Assembly: GCA_900544995.1 (NCBI GenBank)
Contig: UQXC01000014.1
Coordinates: forward strand, 1 to 38,895
Reading direction: 5' to 3'
Length of the DNA stretch: 38,895 bases
DNA from: an uncultured Collinsella sp.
Lineage (GTDB): Bacteria > Actinomycetota > Coriobacteriia > Coriobacteriales > Coriobacteriaceae
Each line of letters opens with the position of its first letter. Within the stretch, counting starts at the first letter, position 1. A model generated the notes under the pieces. The model was not told the origin of the DNA, made no database searches, and was given only the letters and a program-made list of their open reading frames with translations. Made by a program: the position numbers and the translations under genes. Below, piece after piece: positions 10,272-19,134 of this stretch.

Positions 10272-11606
10272 ATGAAACCTATCGTCGCCGTCGTCGGACG
10301 CCCCAACGTGGGCAAGTCCACGCTCGTTAACCGCCTGGCCCAGACCTCGGACGCCATCGTCCATGAGTCCCGCGGCGTCACGCGCGACCGCTCGTATCAC
10401 ACGGCCGATTGGAACGGCCGCGAGTTCACCATCGTCGACACGGGCGGAATCGAGCCGCTCAAGAGCGACGACGTCTTTGCCACGTCCATCCGCGACCAGG
10501 CACTTGCCGCCGCCGAGGAAGCTGCCGTCATCCTGTTTGTGGTCGACGGCCGCACCGGCGTCACCGAGGAGGACGAATCAGTCGCTCGCATGCTCAAACG
10601 CTGCGACAAGCCGGTCTTTTTGCTGGTGAACAAGCTCGACAACCCCGATCGCGAGAATGACAACATCTGGGAGTTCTATTCGCTCGGCATCGGTGAGCCC
10701 ACGCCGCTCTCGGCCCTGCACGGCCACGGCACGGGCGACCTGCTCGACGACATCGTAGCCCTGTTGCCCGAGGAGGAGGACGAGATCGCCGACGAGTTCC
10801 CCGATGCGCTGAACGTCGCCATCATCGGCCGCCCCAACGCCGGTAAGTCCTCGCTGTTCAACCGCATCCTGGGCGCCGACCGCTCCATCGTGTCCAACAT
10901 CGCCGGCACCACGCGCGATGCCATCGACACCGTCGTCGAACGCAACGGCAAGCACTACCGCATGGTCGACACCGCGGGCATTCGCAAGAAGAGCACCGTG
11001 TACGAGAACATCGAGTACTACTCCATGGTCCGCGGCCTGCGCGCCATCGACCGCGCCGACGTGGCGCTGCTCGTCGTCGACGCCTCCGTGGGCGTTACCG
11101 AGCAGGACCAGAAGGTCATGGGCTTGGCCATCGAGCGCGGCTGCGCCATCGTGGTGCTGCTCAACAAGTGGGACCTGCTCGACGACGACCGCAAGCGAGA
11201 GGCCTGCATGGAGACCGTCGACCGCCGTCTGGGCGTCATGGCTCCCTGGGCCCAGTACCTGCGCATCTCAGCCCTGACCGGCCGCAGTGTCGAGAAGATC
11301 TGGGCGATGGTCGACGCCGCCGAGAAGACGCGTTCGCAAAAGATCAGCACCTCGCGCCTCAACACGTTCCTCACCGACCTGCGCGAGTTCGGTCATACCG
11401 TGGTGGACGGCAAGCGCCGCCTGCGCATGCACTACGTGACCCAGACGGGCGTCAACCCGCCGACGTTTACGTTCTTCGTCAACCACAGCGACCTGGTCAA
11501 CGACACCTACCAGCGCTACGTGGAGAACCGCATGCGCTCGACCTTCGATTTTTCCGGCACGCCCATTCGACTCTTCTTTAGGAAGAAGGAGCAAAAGGAT
11601 GCATAA
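10272..11606 (+). CDS. der: Ribosome biogenesis GTPase Der (EngA)
   Basis: A 444-residue protein with two tandem GTPase domains, unique to Der. Domain 1 has GRPNVGKST, DTGGI and NKLD. Domain 2 has GRPNAGKSS, DTAGIRKKS and NKWD. A C-terminal KH-like domain follows (PPTFTFFVNHSDLVNDTYQRYVENRMR). It acts in assembly of the 50S subunit. The start has AAAGGAG overlapping the preceding stop. The last 8 nt overlap plsY. Confidence 0.98.
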   Translation: MKPIVAVVGRPNVGKSTLVNRLAQTSDAIVHESRGVTRDRSYHTADWNGREFTIVDTGGIEPLKSDDVFATSIRDQALAAAEEAAVILFVVDGRTGVTEEDESVARMLKRCDKPVFLLVNKLDNPDRENDNIWEFYSLGIGEPTPLSALHGHGTGDLLDDIVALLPEEEDEIADEFPDALNVAIIGRPNAGKSSLFNRILGADRSIVSNIAGTTRDAIDTVVERNGKHYRMVDTAGIRKKSTVYENIEYYSMVRGLRAIDRADVALLVVDASVGVTEQDQKVMGLAIERGCAIVVLLNKWDLLDDDRKREACMETVDRRLGVMAPWAQYLRISALTGRSVEKIWAMVDAAEKTRSQKISTSRLNTFLTDLREFGHTVVDGKRRLRMHYVTQTGVNPPTFTFFVNHSDLVNDTYQRYVENRMRSTFDFSGTPIRLFFRKKEQKDA

Positions 11607-12282
11607 TCCGATTCTGCTGACCGCCATCTGCGCCGTGGTCTCGTTCTTTATCGGAGCGATTCCGTTTGGCCTGATCCTGGGCCGTGTGTTCAACCACACG
11701 GACATTCGCAAAGCGGGCTCCGGCAACATCGGCACCACCAACGCCCTGCGCGTGGCCGGCCCCAAGGTGGCCGCGCTCACGCTGCTGCTCGACTGCCTTA
11801 AGGGCGCCATCTGCGTTCTTATCGCCCGTCCGCTCATCGCGAGCGTGGGCTATGGCTTTCCGCCGAGCATCATGGCGCCCGGAGCCCCCGGCGACTGGAT
11901 GCTCGGCGTCATTTGCCTGGCTGCAGTATGGGGCCACATCTTCTCGCCCTACCTCAACTTCCATGGCGGCAAGGGTATCGCCGTGGGTCTGGGCGTCATC
12001 CTCGCCTGGTACTGGCCCATCGGACTTTCGCTGCTGGGCATGTTTATCGTGGCCGTCGCCATCACCAAGTTTGTGTCGGTAGGCTCGCTTGCCGCTGCCA
12101 TCGGACTTCCCATCGCCGCTTGCGCGGTTTTTCCGTACAGCAGCCTGGGACTCAAGTTTTGCATGGCGCTGATCGGCATCACCGTGGTGTGGGCCCATCG
12201 TGCGAACATCAAAAAGCTCATGACGGGTAAGGAGTCCAAGCTCTCGTTTACCAAGCGCGTCACCGAGCCCGACGATAAGTAG
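11599..12282 (+). CDS. plsY: Glycerol-3-phosphate acyltransferase PlsY
   Basis: A 227-residue integral membrane protein with about five to six hydrophobic helices. It transfers acyl from acyl-phosphate to glycerol 3-phosphate, the first step in phospholipid synthesis. Motifs are FIGAIPFGLI, RKAGSGNIGTTNALR (phosphate binding), and GHIFSPYLNFHGGKGIA. The ATG overlaps the end of der with a GAAGGAG site. gpsA, which makes its substrate, follows after 9 nt. Confidence 0.97.
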   Translation: MHNPILLTAICAVVSFFIGAIPFGLILGRVFNHTDIRKAGSGNIGTTNALRVAGPKVAALTLLLDCLKGAICVLIARPLIASVGYGFPPSIMAPGAPGDWMLGVICLAAVWGHIFSPYLNFHGGKGIAVGLGVILAWYWPIGLSLLGMFIVAVAITKFVSVGSLAAAIGLPIAACAVFPYSSLGLKFCMALIGITVVWAHRANIKKLMTGKESKLSFTKRVTEPDDK

Positions 12283-12291
12283 GAGAGAGTC

Positions 12292-13299
12292 ATGAATGTT
12301 GCGCTGATTGGCTCTGGCTCCTGGGGAACCGCCGTCGCCGGCCTTGCCGCCGCGCGAGCCGAGCGCGTGACCATGTGGGCCCATAGTGAGCAGACAGCCG
12401 CCGGCATCAATGGCGAGCACCGCAATCCCCGGTATCTGGCGGACTACGAGCTACCTGACAACGTGGAAGCAACGACCGAGCTCGCCCAGGCGCTTGACGG
12501 TGCCGATGCGATCATCTTTGCCGTGCCCTCCACGCACTTGCGCAGCGTATGCCATCAGGCGGCACCCTTCATCGCCGCCGACACCCCGGTGCTCTGCCTC
12601 ACCAAGGGTATTGAGCCCGAGTCCGGCCTGCTCATGAGCGAAGTCATCGCCAGCGAGATCGGCAACGAAGCGCGCGTGGCAGCACTCTCGGGCCCCAACC
12701 ATGCCGAGGAGATCTGCCGCGGCGGACTTTCTGCCGCCGTCATCGCCAGCAAAGACCCGCAGATAGGGGAGACCTTTAAGGACCTGCTCCTATCCACGGC
12801 CTTTCGCATCTACCTGTCGCAGGACATGACCGGCGTCGAGGTTTGCGGCGCCATGAAAAATGTCATCGCCATCGTGTGCGGCATCTCCGCCGGCACCGGC
12901 GCGGGCGACAACACGCTCGCCCTTATCATGACGCGCGGCCTGGCCGAGATTAGTCGACTGGTACACGCCCGCGGCGGCCAGGCCATAACGTGCATGGGGC
13001 TCGCCGGCATGGGAGACCTCATCGCCACCTGCACCTCGGAGCATTCGCGCAACCGCACCTTTGGCTACGAGTTTGCCCACGGTGTGTCGCTCGACGAGTA
13101 TCAGGGGCGCACGCACATGGTGGTTGAGGGCGCCGTTGCGGCCCGCAGCGTCAGCGAGCTCGCCCGTTCACTGGGCGTAGACATTCCGCTCACCTTTGCC
13201 GTGGAGCAAACGCTCTATAACGGTGTTACTTTGGATAGGGCGCTCGAGATTCTCATCGACCGCATCCCCTCTCAAGAGTTCTACGGACTCACCGACTAG
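12292..13299 (+). CDS. gpsA: NAD(P)-dependent glycerol-3-phosphate dehydrogenase
   Basis: A 335-residue enzyme that reduces dihydroxyacetone phosphate to sn-glycerol 3-phosphate. The N-terminal Rossmann motif is GSGSWGTA. LSGPNHAEEI and the catalytic-lysine motif CGAMKNVIAI follow, and then MGLAGMGDLIATCTSEHSRNR. The C terminus includes HMVVEGAVAARSV. Length and motifs are typical. It sits directly after plsY, which consumes its product. Confidence 0.98.
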   Translation: MNVALIGSGSWGTAVAGLAAARAERVTMWAHSEQTAAGINGEHRNPRYLADYELPDNVEATTELAQALDGADAIIFAVPSTHLRSVCHQAAPFIAADTPVLCLTKGIEPESGLLMSEVIASEIGNEARVAALSGPNHAEEICRGGLSAAVIASKDPQIGETFKDLLLSTAFRIYLSQDMTGVEVCGAMKNVIAIVCGISAGTGAGDNTLALIMTRGLAEISRLVHARGGQAITCMGLAGMGDLIATCTSEHSRNRTFGYEFAHGVSLDEYQGRTHMVVEGAVAARSVSELARSLGVDIPLTFAVEQTLYNGVTLDRALEILIDRIPSQEFYGLTD

Positions 13300-13317
13300 C
13301 GCAGAAAGGCTACTATC

Positions 13318-13989
13318 ATGGGTTCCATTAAAATCGCTCCGTCCATCCTTTCGGCCGATATGGCCAACCTTAAGGGCGACCTCGACAAGATCGCCGGTGC
13401 CGACTTTGTGCACTTCGACGTGATGGACGGTCACTTTACCGGCAACCTCACCTTTGGCGTCGATATCCTCAAGGCCGTCAAGCGCTCCACCGACGTGCCG
13501 GTCGACGCGCACCTCATGGTGTCGAACCCCGACGAGACCGTCGATTGGTACGCCGACGCCGGCGCCGATATGATCACCGTTCACTACGAGGCCTCCACGC
13601 ACCTGCACCGCACGCTCACGCACCTGCAGCAGCGCGGCGTCAAGGCCGGCGTGGTGCTCAACCCCGCAACGCCTGTCTGCGTGCTCGAGAGCATCATCGA
13701 GGTCGTCGATATCGTGCTGCTGATGAGTGTGAACCCGGGCTTTGGCGGCCAGAGCTTTATCCCGGGCACCATCGCTAAGCTCCACGAGCTCAAGGCCATG
13801 TGCGAGCGCCACGGCGTGTCGCCCATGATCGAGGTCGACGGCGGCATTTCTTCCAAAAACATCGCCGAGGTCGTCAAGGCCGGTGCCGATGTCTTAGTGG
13901 CCGGTTCCGCCGTATTTAAGTCCGAAGATCCCGCTGCCGAGGTTGCGCTGCTGCAAAAGCTAGGTAACGAGGCTGCACAGGAGGCATAA
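13318..13989 (+). CDS. rpe: Ribulose-phosphate 3-epimerase
   Basis: A 223-residue TIM-barrel enzyme interconverting ribulose 5-phosphate and xylulose 5-phosphate. Motifs are IAPSILSADMANL, HFDVMDGHFTGNLTFG (metal ligands), DAHLMV, MSVNPGFGGQSFIP and IEVDGGISSKN. The canonical substrate loop of HFVPNLT reads HFTGNLT here. The ATG has GAAAGG upstream. The gene is 18 nt after gpsA and 6 nt before the cysteine desulfurase. Confidence 0.96.
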   Translation: MGSIKIAPSILSADMANLKGDLDKIAGADFVHFDVMDGHFTGNLTFGVDILKAVKRSTDVPVDAHLMVSNPDETVDWYADAGADMITVHYEASTHLHRTLTHLQQRGVKAGVVLNPATPVCVLESIIEVVDIVLLMSVNPGFGGQSFIPGTIAKLHELKAMCERHGVSPMIEVDGGISSKNIAEVVKAGADVLVAGSAVFKSEDPAAEVALLQKLGNEAAQEA

Positions 13990-13995
13990 ACCCTT

Positions 13996-15174
13996 ATGAC
14001 CGCAGGTCAAAACCGCATACCCGTGAATCTTGACTATGCCGCCTCGACGCCCATGCGCGCCGAGGCGCTCCTTGCGCAGCGTGAGTACGACGATAGCGAG
14101 CTTGCGGGCGTCAACCCCAACTCGCTGCACTCGCTCGGCCGCAAGGCTGCCGCGCGTCTGGAAGTCGCTCGTCGCGAGATCGCCCGTAGCTTTGGCGCGC
14201 GCGTCCGCCCGTCCGAGATCGTCCTGACCAACGGCGGCACCGAGGCCAACCAGCTGGCGCTGCTCGGTCTTGCCGAGGGCGCTCGTCAGCGCGATCGCAA
14301 GCGCGATCGTGTAATCGTTTCGGCCATCGAGCACGATTCGATTCTGGACAACCTGCCGCTGCTGCGTGCCGCCGGATTTACCGTCGACCTGGTGCAGCCC
14401 TGCCGCATGGGCTACATTGAGCCTGCCGCGCTTGTCGAGCTGCTAGGCGACGACGTGGCGCTCGTGAGCATTATGGTTGCCAACAACGAGACCGGCGTGG
14501 TGCAGCCCATCCGGGAGCTTGCCGCTGCCGCACACGCCGCCGGCGCCCTGATCCACACCGATGCCATCCAGGGCTATCTGCATATTCCGCTCGATGTCAC
14601 CGAGCTGGGCGTCGATGCCATGTCCGTCGCGGCCCACAAAATTGGCGGTCCTGTGGCATCCGGTGCGCTCTACCTTAAGACCCGCACCCCACTGCGTCCC
14701 CGCATCTTTGGCGGAGGACAGGAAGCCGGACGACGCGCCGGCACGCAGGACCTGCGCACGCAGCTGGCCTTTGCCGCTGCCGCCTCGTCTCTGGCGCCCC
14801 ATGTGGCTCAGGAGCGGGCGACGCTGCAAGCCCTTTCCGACAAGCTCTACGCCACGCTAACGGCCCACCCGCGCATTCACGCCACCATGGGCGACTACGC
14901 ACAGGCCGATCGTCTGCCGGGCATGGTTTCCATCTACGTCAACGGCATGGACTCCGAGGAGCTCATCGTCAAGCTCGACGCCGCCGGCTTTGAGGTATCG
15001 GCAGGCTCGGCGTGCTCGAGCGGCAGCATGGACCCGAGCCATGTTTTAAGCGCGATGGGCATCGGTCGCGAGCAGGCATTGGGCGCACTGCGCATTTCCT
15101 TTGACGACCGCGTGAATCCGGACGATCTGGACGAGTTTGCCCAGACGCTGCTCTCGATCGTAGGCGCCGCATGA
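13996..15174 (+). CDS. Cysteine desulfurase (NifS/IscS family)
   Basis: A 392-residue PLP enzyme of aminotransferase class V. It has LDYAASTP at the N terminus, TNGGTEANQLAL, the stacking His113 in AIEHDSI, Asp189 in HTDAIQ, and the PLP lysine Lys215 in SVAAHKIGGP. The mobile-loop cysteine Cys340 is in SAGSACSSGS. The last feature shows it supplies sulfur from cysteine. Partners (IscU, MnmA or ThiI) are not in the window, so its target, tRNA thiolation or Fe-S clusters, is open. The start ATG has AGGAGG at a slightly long spacing of 11 nt. Its stop overlaps the next start (ATGA). Confidence 0.93.
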   Translation: MTAGQNRIPVNLDYAASTPMRAEALLAQREYDDSELAGVNPNSLHSLGRKAAARLEVARREIARSFGARVRPSEIVLTNGGTEANQLALLGLAEGARQRDRKRDRVIVSAIEHDSILDNLPLLRAAGFTVDLVQPCRMGYIEPAALVELLGDDVALVSIMVANNETGVVQPIRELAAAAHAAGALIHTDAIQGYLHIPLDVTELGVDAMSVAAHKIGGPVASGALYLKTRTPLRPRIFGGGQEAGRRAGTQDLRTQLAFAAAASSLAPHVAQERATLQALSDKLYATLTAHPRIHATMGDYAQADRLPGMVSIYVNGMDSEELIVKLDAAGFEVSAGSACSSGSMDPSHVLSAMGIGREQALGALRISFDDRVNPDDLDEFAQTLLSIVGAA

Positions 15175-15980
15175 TCGTCGCCGAACTCGAGCGCGCCCTG
15201 CTTGCGCGCTATCCCAAGGCGGACGCCGAGGGCTGGGATCACGTTGGGTTATCAGTGGGAGATCCCGCTGCTGAGATCACCGGTGTTGCCTGCGCACTCG
15301 ACGCGACCGAGGCCAACGTGCACCGTGCTCTTGGGGCCGGCGTCAACGTGCTGCTGACGCATCATCCTATCTACATCAAGGCACCCGAGGCCTTTTGTCC
15401 GGCGGATGCCGCACGCCCCCAATGCAGCGCGGCGCTCTACGAGGCAGCGCGTTGCGGCGTGAACATCATATCGCTCCACACCAACTTGGACCGCTCGCAC
15501 GAAGCCCGTGTCTGCCTGAGCAAGCTGCTGCGTTCTGCAGCCGTGAGCTCACTGGAGCACGTGGACGACCCCGAGGCCACCGGCCTGGGCGCGCTTGCAA
15601 CGCTCAATGACCCGTGCACGCTGCGCGATCTTGCCACCCGTGTTGCCACGGCCTTCGGCAGCGACCCGCGCGTGTGGGGCGAAGCCGAGCACGCATGCCG
15701 AACCGTCGCTATTTTGGGCGGCTCCCTGGGCGACTTTGGAGAGCTTGCCATCGCCGCGGGCGCGGACGTTGTCGTGACGGGCGAGGCGGGCTACCACGTG
15801 GCGCAAGACCTTGCCTTACGCGGGCTGCCGGTGATCTTGCTCGGACACGATCGCTCCGAGGAGCCGTTCGTTGATATATTGATGAACTCTGCAGTTGACG
15901 CCGGGGTCGACCCCCGTCATGCGATTAAAATACTGAACCCTTGCCAATGGTGGACTGTGACAAAAGGAGAGAACTTATGA
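15171..15980 (+). CDS. Nif3/DUF34 family metal-binding protein
   Basis: A 269-residue protein with the family's metal-ligand motifs: the N-terminal WDHVGLSVGD, then LLTHHPIYIK, SLHTNLD and, near the C terminus, VTGEAGYHVAQDL and ILLGHDRSEE. Homologues bind a dinuclear metal site and have been described as GTP cyclohydrolase 1 type 2-like, but their role is not settled. The gene overlaps the desulfurase before it and the zinc-ribbon gene after it by 4 nt each (ATGA). A Nif3 / zinc-ribbon gene pair is common in Gram-positive bacteria. Confidence 0.92.
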   Translation: MIVAELERALLARYPKADAEGWDHVGLSVGDPAAEITGVACALDATEANVHRALGAGVNVLLTHHPIYIKAPEAFCPADAARPQCSAALYEAARCGVNIISLHTNLDRSHEARVCLSKLLRSAAVSSLEHVDDPEATGLGALATLNDPCTLRDLATRVATAFGSDPRVWGEAEHACRTVAILGGSLGDFGELAIAAGADVVVTGEAGYHVAQDLALRGLPVILLGHDRSEEPFVDILMNSAVDAGVDPRHAIKILNPCQWWTVTKGENL

Positions 15981-16696
15981 GCGCCGGCGCTACGCTACTC
16001 AAGCTGCAACAGATCGATTTGGAGCTCGCCCGCAACAAGAGCGAACTTGCCAATATGCCGGAGCTCAAGGAGCTCGCCTCCAAGCGCAAAACCTACGTTA
16101 AGCTTAAGTCCGAGATGACCAAGCTCTATGCTCAGCGCAAGGATCTGGACATTGAGCTCGACGATCTCAACACCACCGAGATTCAGACCAACAACGCCAT
16201 CGAGGCTGCCAAGAAGCGTCACGTCGACGGTTCTGATTACCGCGAGGTGCAGGACCTGGAGAATGAGCTTGCCACCCTGGCAAAGCGTCTGGACAAGATT
16301 GAGCACACCCGCAAGGATGTCGTTTTCGCCCACAGAGAGGCGCTCGACCGCGAGGCCCGCGCGCAGGCAATCATCGCCAAGTTCGAGGAGGGCGTGAAGG
16401 CCGATACCAAGGCTGCCCGCGCCAAGGCTGCCGACCTGCAGGCTCAGATTGACGCCGCCACTAAGGAGCGCACCGCGCTTGCCGCTACGCTGCCGGCCGA
16501 CGTGCTCACCGACTACGAGCGTCTGCTCAAGCAGTTCCGCGGCCTGGCCGTCGAGACCATCCAGGGCAACATCCCCACGGCCTGCCACACCGCGCTGCAG
16601 GCATCGTCCATGAGCGACCTCAACCACGACGGCAGCGAGATTACGCACTGCCCGTACTGCCATCGCCTCCTGGTGCTCCCGAGCAAGGAAGCTTAA
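15977..16696 (+). CDS. Coiled-coil protein with degenerate C-terminal zinc ribbon (DUF164 type)
   Basis: A 239-residue protein. Residues of about 5-190 form a long charged coiled coil rich in Lys, Glu and Ala. The end has CPYCHRLLVL, the second half of a zinc ribbon. The first half, normally CXXC, reads NIPTACHTAL, so one Cys is replaced by Pro. This leaves three Cys plus a His. The ATG at 15977 has a strong AAAGGAG site and overlaps the Nif3-family stop. Its function is unknown; the family nearly always accompanies Nif3-like genes. Confidence 0.88.
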   Translation: MSAGATLLKLQQIDLELARNKSELANMPELKELASKRKTYVKLKSEMTKLYAQRKDLDIELDDLNTTEIQTNNAIEAAKKRHVDGSDYREVQDLENELATLAKRLDKIEHTRKDVVFAHREALDREARAQAIIAKFEEGVKADTKAARAKAADLQAQIDAATKERTALAATLPADVLTDYERLLKQFRGLAVETIQGNIPTACHTALQASSMSDLNHDGSEITHCPYCHRLLVLPSKEA

Positions 16697-16699
16697 ACG

Positions 16700-17911
16700 A
16701 TGGCGGCACCCAACAATTCAATGCAACTTGAGGGAAATACGATCCTGCTGGGTATTACCGGCGGGATCGCCGCCTATAAGTCGTGCAACATCGTGCGCCT
16801 GCTGCAAAAGCGCGGCGCACGCGTCAAGGTCGTTATGAGCGAGCATGCCACGGAGTTCGTGGGTCCGCTCACCTTCCGCGCGCTCACCAACGAGCCCGTC
16901 GCCGTGGGCCTGTTCGACGACCCGTCCGACCCCATCCACCATATTTCGCTCGCGCAGGAGCCCGATCTGGTGGTCGTAGCGCCCGCGACCGCCAATATCA
17001 TCGCCAAGATGGCCAACGGCATCGCCGACGACCTTATCTCCACCACGCTGCTTGCGACGCCGCGACCCATCGTGATCGCACCCGCTATGAACAACGGCAT
17101 GTGGAAGGCGCCGGCGACACAGGCCAACATGGCCACGCTGTGCGAGCGCGGTGTCCATGTGGTGGGACCCGGCAGCGGCTACCTTGCCTGCGGTGACGTG
17201 GACACGGGCCGCATGAGCGAGCCCGAGGACATCGTAGAGGCTGTCTGTGAGGTGCTCAACCCCGCGCCTCAGGACCTGGCAGGTAAGCGCATCGTAATTA
17301 CCGCCGGTCCCACGCACGAACCGATCGACCCGGTGCGCTTCATTGGCAACCGCTCTTCGGGCAAGATGGGCATCGCCCTGGCGGGGGAGGCCGCTCGTCG
17401 CGGTGCTGCGGTCACGCTCGTGTTGGGACCGACATCGCTCGATGTTCCCCGCGGCGTGGCGTGCGTACGCGTGCAGACCGCCGCAGAGATGCTCCAGGCG
17501 GCAACGAGCGCCTTCCAGACGGCCGACGTGGCCATTTGCGCCGCTGCCGTCGCCGACTACACTCCAGCGGCCCCAGCGGACCATAAGCTCAAAAAGTCCA
17601 ACGAGCCCTTGGATCGCATCGAACTGGTCGAAACGGTCGATATTTTGGCCGAGCTCTCGCGCCAGAAGGGCGAGCGATGCGTGATCGGATTTGCGGCCGA
17701 GACCGATAACGTCGTGGAGTACGCCGAATGCAAATTGGCCCGCAAGGGTTGCGACGCGATCATCGCCAACGACGTCTCGCGCGCGGATTCGGGCTTTGGA
17801 ACGGATACCAACAAGGCCTGGATTGTGAGCACGACGGGCACGCAAGAACTTCCTGTACTAACAAAACCCCAGCTCGCAGATACAATTTTAGACTTGCTTC
17901 AAAAATTATAA
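16700..17911 (+). CDS. coaBC: Bifunctional phosphopantothenoylcysteine decarboxylase/synthetase
   Basis: A 403-residue fusion for coenzyme A synthesis. The CoaC half has GITGGIAAYKSCNIVRLL, the active-site His in HHISLA, PAMNNGMW, and SGYLACGDVDTGRM for FMN and substrate. The CoaB half starts near 190 with ITAGPTHEPIDPVRFIGNRSSGKMG and includes AAVADYTP and the KLKKS loop. Length matches the family. It is the last gene of the long plus-strand run. An A/T-rich segment with the tRNA-Pro promoter follows. Confidence 0.97.
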   Translation: MAAPNNSMQLEGNTILLGITGGIAAYKSCNIVRLLQKRGARVKVVMSEHATEFVGPLTFRALTNEPVAVGLFDDPSDPIHHISLAQEPDLVVVAPATANIIAKMANGIADDLISTTLLATPRPIVIAPAMNNGMWKAPATQANMATLCERGVHVVGPGSGYLACGDVDTGRMSEPEDIVEAVCEVLNPAPQDLAGKRIVITAGPTHEPIDPVRFIGNRSSGKMGIALAGEAARRGAAVTLVLGPTSLDVPRGVACVRVQTAAEMLQAATSAFQTADVAICAAAVADYTPAAPADHKLKKSNEPLDRIELVETVDILAELSRQKGERCVIGFAAETDNVVEYAECKLARKGCDAIIANDVSRADSGFGTDTNKAWIVSTTGTQELPVLTKPQLADTILDLLQKL

Positions 17912-17919
17912 AAAAGTTC

Positions 17920-17949
17920 TTGCACAAGTCTAAAGTTTCGGGTTAATAT
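17920..17949 (+). promoter_or_regulatory. Promoter of tRNA-Pro
   Basis: A -35 box TTGCAC (17920-17925), an 18-bp spacer and a -10 box TAATAT (17944-17949) lie about 42 nt before the tRNA. Confidence 0.8.
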
Positions 17950-17991
17950 ACTCCCTGTTGCGAGCGAGAGCAGAGCAACAAACAAAAGCTT

Positions 17992-18068
<77 letters not shown>

Positions 18069-18077
18069 GAAGTTTGC

Positions 18078-18108
18078 AGGTCAGGCACCTAGTGTCTGAC
18101 CTTTTTTT
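18078..18108 (+). terminator. Rho-independent terminator of tRNA-Pro
   Basis: An 11-bp stem AGGTCAGGCAC/GTGTCTGACCT (one G-U) with a CTA loop is followed by seven T. Confidence 0.93.
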
Positions 18109-18240
18109 ATCAAGAATCATCGGGGGAAGCAACGAATAATCAACGGCTTTCTTGATCGATACTTTCGCTCAACAAAAACTTGTACGTCATCCTCCAAACA
18201 CGACAATTTATGACATGGTTGGAGGCTGACGTACACAAAA
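18109..18240. repeat. Structured intergenic segment with two inverted repeats
   Basis: Between the tRNA-Pro terminator and pgsA, ATCAAGAA pairs with TTCTTGAT about 35 nt later. The arm at 18181-18197 pairs with 18219-18235 at 16 of 17 positions (TGTACGTCA-CCTCCAA with a 21-nt loop). No credible gene is present. A 95-residue minus-strand open frame here resembles nothing I know. The segment could hold a small RNA, an operator, or remnants of a mobile repeat. Confidence 0.6.
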
Positions 18241-18363
18241 CCGGTACATTCACGTTGCGAGAGCGCCCTCCACATGTCTGGACTCTCTATGGCTGCGCTG
18301 GATAGACATCGCCGGAACGGGTATAGTATCGAAAGTTTTGTCGTTAACCAGCGGGGGAGTCCT

Positions 18364-19068
18364 GTGGGCATCAAAAAGAAGATCAAAAAGGAGCTTATCG
18401 GCACTTCCGATTACCCGTCGAATAAGATCTTTACGATCTCCAATTTCATCACCTTTACGCGCCTGATCCTCACCCTGGTATTTCTGTACCTGTTTGTGAC
18501 GGATAACAACCGCGTCATCGCCATCGTCATCTACGCCGTTGCCGCCTCCACCGACTGGATGGACGGCCAGATCGCCCGCATGACCAAAACGGTCTCGTGG
18601 CTCGGCAAGGTCATGGATCCCATTTGCGACCGCGCGCTGCTGTTCACCGGCGTGCTGGGACTGGTGGTCCGCGGAGAGCTGCCCATCTGGGTCTGCGTGC
18701 TCATTATTGGCCGCGACATCTATCTGGGCATCGGCACGCTTATCGTGCGTCATTATCACCGTCGCCCCATCGATGTCGTCTTCCCCGGAAAGATTGCCAC
18801 AGCGCTGCTCATGACCGGCTTCTCACTCATGCTGCTCGGTTTCCCCGTTATTGACGGCCTGCACCTTTTATCTTCAACCTTCACGGCCTTCCCGGGCCTC
18901 AACGGAAGCTCGGTGCCTCTCGGCATCTTCTTTGTGTACGGCGGCGTGATCTTCTCCATGCTCACGGCTGTCATCTACTCCATTAAGGGCGGAGTGGCCA
19001 TTAAACAGGCTCTCGCGCATCCCGAGGACGAGGACATCGACTTTCTGAACCCTGAAATCGAAGACTGA
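18364..19068 (+). CDS. pgsA: CDP-alcohol phosphatidyltransferase (PgsA-like)
   Basis: A 234-residue membrane protein. The family motif DWMDGQIAR-X8-G-X3-D-X3-D is present as DGQIAR, then GKVMDPICD at about residues 65-95. About five hydrophobic helices follow. It most likely makes phosphatidylglycerol phosphate from CDP-diacylglycerol and glycerol 3-phosphate, which would use the products of gpsA and plsY. GTG 18364 is chosen because GGGGGAG precedes it; a longer frame upstream lacks a ribosome site. A -10-like TATAGTAT lies at 18320. The exact headgroup specificity is inferred. Confidence 0.88.
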   Translation: MGIKKKIKKELIGTSDYPSNKIFTISNFITFTRLILTLVFLYLFVTDNNRVIAIVIYAVAASTDWMDGQIARMTKTVSWLGKVMDPICDRALLFTGVLGLVVRGELPIWVCVLIIGRDIYLGIGTLIVRHYHRRPIDVVFPGKIATALLMTGFSLMLLGFPVIDGLHLLSSTFTAFPGLNGSSVPLGIFFVYGGVIFSMLTAVIYSIKGGVAIKQALAHPEDEDIDFLNPEIED

Positions 19069-19134
19069 TTCGTTGGGGTATGATTACGTACGGTTCATTA
19101 TTTGCGGCACGTCCGCGATAAGTTAGGGGTTGTC

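Noticed and set aside
18117..18404. A 95-codon minus-strand frame in the tRNA-Pro/pgsA gap, perhaps an insertion-sequence remnant
   Set aside because: No transposase motif is visible, there is no ribosome site, and the frame is half antisense to pgsA. The DNA is better explained by inverted repeats.
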